Part shown: in pieces, positions 20,001-27,500 of the stretch
Layout: every line of letters begins with the position of its first letter
Position numbering within the stretch: position 1 is the stretch's first letter
Assembly: GCA_017506865.1 (NCBI GenBank)
Contig: JAFCMP010000457.1
Location: forward strand, 62,001-126,000
Source of the DNA: Tribonema minus
Lineage: Eukaryota > Sar > Xanthophyceae > Tribonematales > Tribonemataceae
Reading direction: 5' to 3'
DNA length: 64,000 nucleotides
Program-made: the position numbers and the translations under genes
Notes under the pieces: model-generated
Databases searched by the model: none
What the model saw: the letters and a program-made list of their open reading frames with translations, nothing else
What the model was told of the DNA's origin: nothing

Positions 20001-22205
20001 CAATATTTGTAGCACCAGAACCCTTTGCTGGCTGAAATCACCACCCCAATCATAGCTTGGGAACTACACAAAACCAGATTCACCGCAATAAGAAGTGACA
20101 TTGGGTAATGTAAAAGTGACCAGCCAATGAGTGGTTTGATCACAGTCACGGTGACTGTCGAGTGAGTGCGGCTTCCGGTCACCATGAAGCAAGTCTACAA
20201 AGAGGACGGACAGAATGTGACTGGTGCTGCCTCACATGCTTGCGCAACAAGCACAAAATACCACCAACATGTTGCAGAGACACATTATTCTTGAGGTAAC
20301 AAGTGTATTCCAAGAAGTGTATTCTGCATGCATCATGAACAGCAGCACGTACGTTGCGTCGGAAATGCGGCATTGCATACTAAATAGCAGAAGATGCTTG
20401 AGAGGCATCGCCATACAGATGGTGCTGGGCCAAATTAGGGAGAACCTATGGCAACATTCAATTAAGTTACTAAGCGCACAAAGCAGGATGGAACCGTTTG
20501 ACAGTAAAGAAAGTAGAAGAATGAAAAACTGTCAAGTAACACATGGCACTCAAGCAGGAACTGTCATTTCACATAAATAACAGACTGAGTTAGTTGCCTG
20601 CTGCATCAGCATGGGGCATGTGTCCCGTTCCTGCATGCATTGACAAAAACGAGAGATGCAGTCATCACCATGTTTCCATACCCCTTACTTACTGCTACAG
20701 ACGCATGACATTGTGTGCACCTTGCATTGCTTGCTTGTCGCCTGTGCAGACTGCGCCGTCTGCACTGCGGATCACATGCACCTCACTGCCTACACATGCG
20801 CCGCCTGCACAAGCGGTGCCATGTCCGCCGTCATCGCCATTGCCACGGTGGTGCTGGTGGCGCTTGCCGCGTGCGCATTGCTAGCTGTGCTGGAGTCATT
20901 GCGGTACAGCGACATGTCCGAGGCGGCAGGCTCGGCACACAATGCAGGTGCAGCGCTCAGGAATGCCGTGTGCGCGCTCCTTGCTGCGCTGCGCATACCG
21001 CTCGTGGTCTACCAGATCCAGACGCAGTTCGCGAGCATCACCGGAGCGCTTCTTCCGCAGGCATATCACACGTTCCTCAATTGGCTCAACGCCGTCGGCT
21101 TCGATCTGCGCTGGGTGCTGCCGCTGGGCTGTGCAGCAGATCTGAACTTCTACCAGCGGCTGCTCGTGGCCACGTTGGCGCCTTTGGGGGTTGGTACATT
21201 ACTCTTTACGCCGCGTGTGATCGCCGCATTGCTACCCCGTGAGTTGCCTAGCGGGCGGCTTGCAGCACGGATCAGAGCGAAGGCGGCACGGTTAGCAGCC
21301 GCTGATCTCAAGCTTTTCTTGGTGTTTACATTCGTTATATTTTCAGGCGTCTCGGCGATTGTCCTGCAGACTTTTGCGTGCGAAACACTGAAGGGAACAG
21401 GGCTTAGATATCTTAGGGCAGACTACAGTATAAGATGTCAGACGTCCGAGCATAGCGCGTATATGGTGTACGCAGGGTTCATGATACTGGTATATCCGAT
21501 TGGCATACAGCCCTTTATGCCTGGGTGCTGCGGCAGCACCGTAAGCATGCAGAAATACTGCAGCACACCAGCAGCAAGAGCGAGAACGCTACAATCCAGC
21601 TTGCAAGTGCAGAAATGCGAGAGAGAGCTGCCATAGCAGCAGCGGCTGACCAGCAGGCTGCAGCACTGGCAGCAGAGGAATCAGGGAATGCAAGAGTATC
21701 CACCTTCAACTTTGCTCGTCTTACAACGATCGCAGCCCTGCCAACGGCAGCCACACATGCCTCGCCGGAAATGGTTTCGGCCGAATCGCCTTTGTCGCGC
21801 GCATCCGCGTTCCTGCGCAAGGCATACTACCAGCGTGCTGACTATTGGGAGTGCGTGGAGTGCGTCCGCCGCATCTCGCTCACCGGCCTGCTCGTCTTCA
21901 TCGCACCAGGGACGTCATCACAGTATGTGGCGGCTTGCGCCCTGTCCTTCGGTGCCATCGTCGTCTATGAGCTGGTGCAGCCACACCGCTTGCGCGCTGA
22001 CACGTGTCTGTACACGCTGGGCGGCGTCATCACATGGGGCGTCACATTCCTCGCGGCCCTCACAGGGGGGCCTGCGGCAGCGGCCAATGTGGACGGCAAT
22101 GCTTTGAGTGAGCGCGGCGCAGCCGCTGGAGTCGTGCTCATTGCGCTGAATGTGTGCTGCTTGTGCTGGCGCTGGCCATGGCACTTGTTGTGGGGCAAAA
22201 AGTGA
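10952..22205 (+). CDS. Beta-helix / Cys-rich / multi-pass membrane protein (spliced, disrupted)
   Basis: Phase-consistent exon chain: 10952-11015, 11754-11903, 12880-13035, 16695-16851, 17308-17739, 19725-19993 and 20750 to at least 22205. The order is beta-helix repeats, then a Cys-rich EGF/GCC-like stretch with GYSGPYCAVC formed across the last splice, then about nine hydrophobic segments. Proteins of this build (pectin-lyase-like ectodomain plus polytopic C-terminus) are large families in algae and other protists; their function is mostly unknown, and surface sensing or adhesion is a guess. The first exons and the true start were not found. Two apparent 1-base frameshifts in the last exon (near 21508 and 22150) make this a pseudogene unless they are sequence errors. 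Confidence 0.6.
11754..11903 (+). CDS. Beta-helix repeat exon b, unit B
   Basis: This is the second copy of the 150-bp exon at 2699-2848, with the same splice sites and phase 1 on both sides. It differs at a few codons (SARSEGALAVDG in place of SAASGGALAVDG). It belongs to the beta-helix ectodomain. Confidence 0.7.
11904..12879. other. Intron with CAG-rich tract, duplicated spacer
   Basis: A CAG/GCA-rich run lies at about 12065-12145. Positions 12435-12655 repeat 3001-3225, the spacer that is interrupted by the retrotransposon in unit A. No exon is supported. Confidence 0.55.
12880..13035 (+). CDS. Beta-helix repeat exon c, unit B
   Basis: This is the second copy of 8843-8998, 156 bp, with acceptor CTGCAG, donor CAG|GTGCGC and phase 1 on both sides. 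It encodes SGGSIYGG, LDNVTINNSTA, NGGAISAQG and CSDVS, the same beta-helix repeat with a few substitutions. Confidence 0.7.
13049..13266 (-). mobile_element. 5'-truncated inverted copy of the RLE retrotransposon
   Basis: These 218 bp are the reverse complement of 8343-8561, that is the last codons, 3' UTR hairpin and 3' end of the full element, with only a few mismatches. It lies 13 bp downstream of exon c, in the intron. It is flanked by a direct repeat ATGTAC (13043-13048 and 13267-13272), and the sequence after the right repeat continues as in unit A after position 9003. It is therefore a classic 5'-truncated target-primed insertion that also fixes the 3' end of the family. Confidence 0.85.
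13273..14937. other. Intron of unit B; no exon seen
   Basis: This holds unit B sequence plus about 1.2 kb without a counterpart in unit A (about 13,350-14,540). That extra block contains two similar stretches (CACTTTGGGGCTAAATGCG ... ACATACCCCCCAGCTTAGCGT and TGTACCCCCCGTCTTAGCGT) and is probably an old insertion of unknown class. Homology to unit A resumes at about 14590. Confidence 0.45.
14938..15673 (-). mobile_element. hAT-like non-autonomous element, copy 1
   Basis: About 736 bp, bounded by TAGAATCGTCAGCCGA and its inverse TCGGCTGACAACTCTA. It is flanked by AGTTTATG and ATTTCATG, an imperfect 8-bp duplication; unit A near 9400 shows the empty site (ATTGCATG). The ends are dense in CGGCT/AGCCG motifs. 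There is no transposase frame. The sequence matches 18038-18779 in the opposite orientation. TIRs of this type with 8-bp duplications point to the hAT superfamily. Confidence 0.75.
15674..16694. other. Intron of unit B, homologous to 9410-10660
   Basis: No exon is supported. The sequence follows unit A in order (GTTTGCAGCTGCATAATGA, GAGGATGTCATTG, CCAACTAGGCCACAGGCTGG) up to exon d. Confidence 0.6.
16695..16851 (+). CDS. Beta-helix repeat exon d, unit B (intact)
   Basis: A 157-bp exon, acceptor GTGCAG, donor GCAG|GTGAGT, phase 1 in and 2 out. It encodes KGGCLHAGPLSSIAVN, SSFTSATSG and AAEGNLTCHRC, the typical beta-helix rung pattern. The outgoing phase matches the next exon at 17308, which supports the join. 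Confidence 0.6.
17060..17105 (+). mobile_element. 3' tail remnant of a related retrotransposon
   Basis: GGCC arms around CCCCTTAG and the following AATACAAGTCC match the 3' hairpin and end of the RLE element (8525-8561), with about a third of the bases changed. Only the last 40 or so bases are recognisable, so this is an old truncated insertion or a related subfamily. Confidence 0.4.
17308..17739 (+). CDS. Long beta-helix exon e
   Basis: A 432-bp exon, acceptor GCGCAG, donor ACTG|GTGAGC, phase 2 on both sides. It encodes about 144 residues with several beta-helix rungs (RAGGAVHIGTN, ISASNFTGNSA, AAGALFVGSG, ISASTFHDNTA, AGGAVLQEG, VEFSGNSA) and ends in NYTVTLEASCVDVSAGYSTDW. Possible N-glycosylation sites (NFTG, NYTV) suit an extracellular domain. 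The other two frames are closed early. Confidence 0.75.
18038..18779 (+). mobile_element. hAT-like non-autonomous element, copy 2
   Basis: 742 bp with terminal inverted repeats TAGAGTTGTCAGCCGA / TCGGCTGACAACTCTA and a perfect 8-bp target duplication GAAATCAG (18030-18037 and 18780-18787). It is the reverse complement of copy 1 along its whole length (shared GCGTATACGT-type core, GCCACCCAAGGAGGCGGTTAGG region and GTACTGCATCAGCCTTACAG). There is no coding capacity. It sits in the intron between exons e and f of the beta-helix gene. Confidence 0.85.
18788..19724. other. Intron; no gene seen
   Basis: Several short open frames overlap on both strands without family resemblance. There are G-runs at 19185-19210 and 19604-19655. 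Confidence 0.4.
19725..19993 (+). CDS. Cys-rich EGF/GCC-like exon f
   Basis: A 269-bp exon, acceptor CTCCAG, donor CCAT|GTGAGT, phase 2 in and 1 out. It encodes SCCGSGFYVGTSG, CKQCDATSMDCSS, QLRKGYWRES, ACWNPDACTGG and DEYCAQGYSGP, a Cys spacing like the GCC2/GCC3 and EGF-like stalk of protist surface receptors. The last Cys module is completed by exon g (YCAVC). It links the beta-helix ectodomain to the membrane domain. Confidence 0.75.
20750..22205 (+). CDS. Multi-pass membrane domain, exon g, with two frameshifts
   Basis: After YCAVCTADHM the exon encodes a first membrane segment (VIAIATVVLVALAACALLAV), then ALLAALRIPLVVYQIQTQFA, LLVATLAPLGVGTLL, LKLFLVFTFVIFSGV and AYMVYAGFMILVYPIGI. At about 21508 the register changes: the family-typical continuation ALYAWVLRQHRKH lies one frame away, consistent with loss of one base. 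The second part carries RKAYYQRADYWECVECVRR, TGLLVFIAPGTSSQ and two more hydrophobic segments. Near 22150 a second shift moves LNVLLVLALAMALVVGQ into another frame, open to 22639. The frame seen here stops at 22203. Function is unknown. Confidence 0.65.
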
Positions 22206-22599
22206 CGGGTGAGCTCAGCGGCGTGTCGCTCACGCAGGTCAGCTCGTTTTACGGTCTCCGCAGCAGCGGTGGGGCTGCAGCCAGTGTGTCGGTGTGGGAG
22301 GAGGGCAACGGCAGCAGGCAGCACAAGCGCTCAGACAGTAATGCACTCGTAGCAGGTAGGCCTGATGTCGGCGTCAACCTGATGTCGGGCGTCAAAACTG
22401 TGAAAACATTGACAGTGGACGTGCAATGTGCAGCTAGGACGTCGCAAATGGTAATGGATGCTGCGCACATAATAAACATGATTTGGTCAAATGAGGGCGC
22501 TCCGGCGGCACAGTTTTGTCATTTGTTGTACCTGCAAACATGCAGGTCATGCTTTTGGCTTTATTGTCATGCATGCAACAAAGTGCGCGGTGCAGTACC

Positions 22600-22830
22600 T
22601 CTGATGCGCTGCGCCTTGAGAGCGTGGACACCGGCATAGCAACACAGTCATGGTGAGCATCCGCAATCAACTGCGTACGCCATGATGCGCTCCGCCAGCC
22701 CACTGTGCAGTATGATTGCCAGTTCAATGAGCAACCTCGGGCCTGTGCAAGCCTTCCTTTTCCACTGGTAGACCAGCCCTGCGGAAAAGCGCATCCGCCA
22801 GCATGCATCTGCAATGCACTGTACTTTGAC
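22600..22830 (-). mobile_element. Diverged C-terminal fragment of an RLE retrotransposon
   Basis: On the minus strand, translated in shifting frames, the sequence reads ADALFRRAGLP, then LIELAIILHSGLAERIMAY, then HDCVAMPVSTLSRRSAS. These match the last 45 residues of the full element (ADVLRKAGLAK, HIELSISLARELAERVMAY, LGCVAAPVSKLLGHSA). The identity is low, so it is an old copy or a separate subfamily. Frames are broken. Confidence 0.65.
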
Positions 22831-24272
22831 AACATCTCACCGGGTAGCTGACAACGTAATTAATTGCACATGCTAGCACTCCGCTGCCGACCATGGTGCA
22901 TAAACAAGCTGTAGAGCCAGCAACAAGGATGTGCTTTAGCAAACAAGGTTGTGAGGATCTCCCCCCTGCCTGCGCTCTCGGTGTACTCTCAGATGTCCCC
23001 GACAATGGCCGCTTGCTTGGTATGCAAATGCAGCCGTACTGATGCAATATCATGGTCCGCTCTGTGAGTTGTTGCATGTTGCATGCTGCAAGCATGTCTG
23101 TGAGTTGTGCGACAGTCTCGGTGTCCTACTGCGGCTCCTCAAAAAATGCAATGCACTATGCAGTGCGTTCGCTGAACGCAGTCACATGCGCGCCCCAAGC
23201 AAGGCCAGTAAAGCGGTCCATAAACAGAACTTGTTGGTAGCTGTGATGGTAGCTGTGATGCCAAGACAAGCACACATGCACATTGTGACGCAAGCAATGT
23301 GAGCCTCCATGGCCGCAGCGCACAGCATCATAAAATCAACAACATTGGGGTGCACAGAGGCAAACACTCTCACCAAAGCCAAAAAAAGGGGGAACTGTGC
23401 ATTGATCGCCGCCCCAAAATTGAATGCGCATCGTGGTTGCGCGGCGCAAAACTCGGCTGTGGGTAGGTAGCCTAGTCTAACCTCCACTCCGCATCCGCAA
23501 TGCTGGTCCCCCCCGCGACACTGCAGGGCAACAACCAGCATAAGTACCAGATTTAGTGTACATGGGGGTTGTAGGTGCACTTATGCAACAGCTCATGTCG
23601 GTAAGCGGCATGACACTTCGTCGAACTGATGCTGATGGGGATCTGAGAACAAGTCACATGTCGTGTGCAGTTCAGCTGCTGTGAATTGCGCGCGCACCGC
23701 AGACGAGATGCGGGCAGGTAAGTACACATGTATTGCTGTATTGCTGTATATCGCAGTTTACGTCATACACAGGCATGTGCATCTTGCACGCCGCGCGTCG
23801 CTTGGTCGAGGGGGAAGATTACGCGTTGCGCACATTGTGAAATCCCGCGACTTCGCACACACATGAAGTCCAGATCTGAAAGAACGATGAGTGGGTCAGA
23901 GCAACCGCAAGTCCATGAGCTGTGGCTGCCTGCACACGAGCCCGCACAGATGGCTTGCTGGAATATGAGACACCCACCCACGTGCACACGTGCATCGTGC
24001 AATTCGTGCTTGCAAACCCCTCAAGTACTGGCGTGGCAAATGGATTTTGTGCGTCTGAGTGCGCTTGCTGCTACAGCACTTTTCCCGCATAAGCACCCAT
24101 CAAGACTCTATGATTATTTACCAAAACATATGACACATCTGCGGCGTGCACCTGGGCTGAGCACCATCAATGCTCAAGACGATGTGCTGCATACACGCAG
24201 CTGCCTCAGAAACCCCAATGGTTACGACCCTTCAGGCACCGCTACGATAAGTGTGCGCGCTTGCGAACGCAC
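22831..24272. other. No gene recognised
   Basis: Open frames up to about 220 codons exist on both strands (for example 23728-24396 plus and 23182-23580 minus), but they overlap, lack splice or family evidence, and look like chance frames or decayed repeats. Confidence 0.4.
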
Positions 24273-24284
24273 TCACAGCCGCAG

Positions 24285-24450
24285 CGCTGCCCCTGCACAA
24301 GCACTACCTGAGCCCTTCAAAGCGCAAAACGATTCTAAAAATCGTAGAGCTCTAGGGGACAAGGTACGGTTCGCTGCCGGTGCCTTCCACCAATAACCAT
24401 GGTCGCCGTTGCTGCAGTCACGAGTCAAACAGTGCCACCATATCCACAGC
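24285..24450 (+). repeat. Dispersed repeat copy 1 (possible pol remnant)
   Basis: This matches 29025-29165: shared GATCGTAGA/AATCGTAGA, GACAAGGT/GACCAGGT, GCCTTC(C/T)ACCAATAACC, GGTCGCCG(T/C)TGCTGC and GTCACGAGTCAA. In the second copy the frame reads ESKDRRTPGDQVWLAANAFYQ-stop, and here NDSKNRRALGDKVRF. The GDQVWL motif resembles the segment after the integrase core in Ty3/gypsy polyproteins, but the stretch is too short to be sure. Confidence 0.45.
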
Positions 24451-24504
24451 TGATACTGCACCATATCCACAGCTAATACTACAATGTAGACGTGCAAAGC
24501 GTAC

Positions 24505-27500
24505 CTGGGCTCGGCGCCGTATGTGATGCCTAACCGGCCGTCGGCGCCCATGGCGACGCGCTGCGTGCGCGCCGCTGCCTCAATGTCTATCGCCGCCTCC
24601 ACCTGCGCGCGCAGCGCGATGGTGTGTGCAGCACGTCAGACGCGCCTCCGCACGATCAATGTACTCGTCTGCGTGCAATATAGCTGGTAAGTGTGACTGC
24701 TACACTGTGCTTGGAATGCTTTGAAGTACATGAATCGATGCCATGAAGCGACAAAGCACGTTGCGTACGCGCTGCCGCCGCAATGTCCATCGCCGCCTCA
24801 AAATGCCGCAGATCATCGACGCCCAGTGCAGCAGCAGCTGAAGCGCCTCGTTGGGGTGAATGAGACTGTGAGAATCTAGTACAGCGGCAGAGCGCGCTGT
24901 ACGCATGCGGTCACGTCAAGGCGGTGTTGATCCACAAAGGTTGCCATGGTACGCATCACGATTCGTCCTCAGCAATCTTGACAACGGCCTGCTCCGCAAG
25001 ATTGCTTCGAGTTGGCGCAGAGGCTGCCACTTCTTCCTTAGTTTGTAAATGTGGCGTCGTGAAGGTCTTTGCAGGTAAAACTTCTTACTGGAAGAAGGTG
25101 AGGCTTACAGCTAGTTTGAAAGCGCCGTGAGTGCAACCGCTTCACTTGCAAGGAACGCAGCCTCAAGAAGTGGCAGTGCATGTGCGAGCACTTGCTTGGG
25201 AACCGTAAAAGGGGGTATGCTGGCGCTATTGTGAGAAGCGGTTCGAGAGCGACCGTTTCTCGCTTGAGCACAACTTCAACAAGTATAGCGCGCAAGCACA
25301 CACCTGCTTGGCAACGTCGGGAGGCGGTATGCTGGGGCTGCAGATGTCGGCGCCGCAGACGCCGCCGGCCTGAGGCAGCAGCGATCAGCACACAAAGACC
25401 CATACTTGAACTCATTCTCAGAAAGTGAGCAAAGGGTTACAGACAGAGAAACGATGGCATGCAGCGATTGCCGTTGGCAAGCAGCAATGCTGGTGGAGCA
25501 TGTGGCGAGCTGATGGTTCGTGACAAGACATATATGGTGAACAACCGCGCAGCAGCGGGTTGGGTGAGGCGTGTTGAAGCGCTTCGCGAACGCGTGCGGA
25601 GCCGAAGCGGTCACTGAGCACTGTGCACATATAATAATGGCAGTACAAACAGACATTGCTGATTTATGAGGTTTGACCCCCGAGTAGAGTTGCCGGGGTG
25701 ACTTTTGAAATCCGAGTCGATTTGTCACCGAGTAAACTCCCTCTGCCAAACAGACCGAGTCATGATTAATGTGGTCAGCCAAGAAGCGAGTCGATTTTAC
25801 TCGGACCCCCGAGTAAATGACCAGCACCTCGCCAGGCGAGTAATGGCGAGTAATGCGGCAAAACCCAATTCTATATCGATTTTTGCATTGATGTGCATTG
25901 CCGTCTCGGAGTCCTTTCTTGAGTCGTGCCTCAAAGCTGCACTTCTGAGGCACAGGCTACTGCTGGTTTTGTCGAACCTGATGCGACGAGTGATGTCGCG
26001 CTTCTTGCCAAGCTTTTATGCTGCAGCAGCTTACAGGAGCCTCACAAGAGCTTCTTCTCTTCCGTGAGATGCTTGTCCTCGACCTCCGAAGCATTGGTTG
26101 TTGCATAACTGCGTACACTAAACTCCACGCACATGCCATCCTTCATGAAGGGGGCTTGGAGCATGTGGCTGCAGGCAGTGGCGTGGGAAATCCAGCTCTT
26201 TTACAACTAGTTGTACATCTGCTGCTGCAGCTTCTGCTGCTTCACAGCATGGCGTATTTTTTGTCAACGCAACCATCCCCCGGTTACCCGAAAGTCGGAC
26301 GAATAAAAGGATTCGATTCAACCTTTCGGAACTTGCTGTCGATTGGCTTTCGGAAGGCCCCATCACCCACACATGTGCAGCTTTGAAAAGAATCGGTGTT
26401 GGGACACCACACCGAGTAATTTGTTATAGCATCTTTGGCAGACCGAGTGATTTATCAGCGATTTTAATCGGTGTGTCCGGGACCCCGAGTTGCGAGTAAA
26501 ACTCGGTCAAAGATCGATTCGCGACCCGGTCTGTCGAATAAATCGGCAATGTCTGAGTACAAATGGTCAGTCACAAGCCTTGGTATACTCCCACTTGAGC
26601 TGCAGTAGCTTGCGTTGTCAACTGGCTCGTGCACCCCTGCTCACCCGGGCTTATCGCAGGATATGATGAACGGACCTCAGCCGATGCGACCGCGTTTAGA
26701 TGTGCCGCTGCAAAACTGCTTCACATGCATGCACGCAGTTGCCAAATGGTGTGGAGCATCGTCGCCGCATGCTGCGCTGCCGACCTCGGGCATCCTCGAG
26801 GTCAAGACGTACTTCTCCACATTTGGAACAACGTTACTTCGGTGCTGACAAGCACTGGCGCATACACGTAGCGCAGCTGCGCACAACCGCTTCCATCAAT
26901 GACACGTGGGCTTGTGGAGTGAGGTAACTCAAGCAGGGCTTAGATGTCTCACAGGCTGGAGCATTTGGGGCACACGAGCAGGGGTCGCTACCCAGACCCA
27001 GACTCACCTGAAACACCACCACAAACTCCTTGGTGGGGTCGTACTGCTTAATCTGCGAGTAAAAAAACAACACAGTGGGCCAAAGAGGGCGCAGAAAATC
27101 AGTCGTGATTAACACGCTGCTCCGCAGGCGACTGATTCCGATGATAACAATAACAGCTACAGAAACTGTGCTAGTGGGGCGCACATCGAGACTACCAAGG
27201 CCGCAAAGTGCAGGGCTCAACAGTTCTTTTGTATGCACGTATGCCACAGTGTGTGTAAGGTTTGGGGACTGAGGGCGCACGTATCAGCACGCCGTCGCCA
27301 CCGATGCGTGCAGCCACTGGTGTGCAGCAGCAGCGCGGCGCAGGCAGATCGGCAAAGCTAACCCTAACTCTAACCCTTGACGATCCAACGGTGAGCACCA
27401 ATGCGGCGCAGTCGCGCGAGCGAGAACGCCAGCGCGGCTGCGAGCACGCGGCGCGAGCACCTTCACGAAGACGAACGGTGCCAAGAGGGGCGGCGTTGCG

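Noticed and set aside
2699..22205. Beta-helix plus membrane domain, considered as a bacterial polymorphic outer-membrane or autotransporter protein
   Set aside because: The gene has spliceosomal introns, a Cys-rich EGF-like stalk and a polytopic helical membrane domain, not a beta-barrel.
23728..24396. 222-codon plus-strand frame as a gene
   Set aside because: No family resemblance, and its 3' end is a dispersed repeat; left as unannotated sequence.
25276..25953. 225-codon minus-strand frame
   Set aside because: It runs across the edge of the CCGAGT-rich repeat and has no splice, motif or composition support; probably a chance frame.
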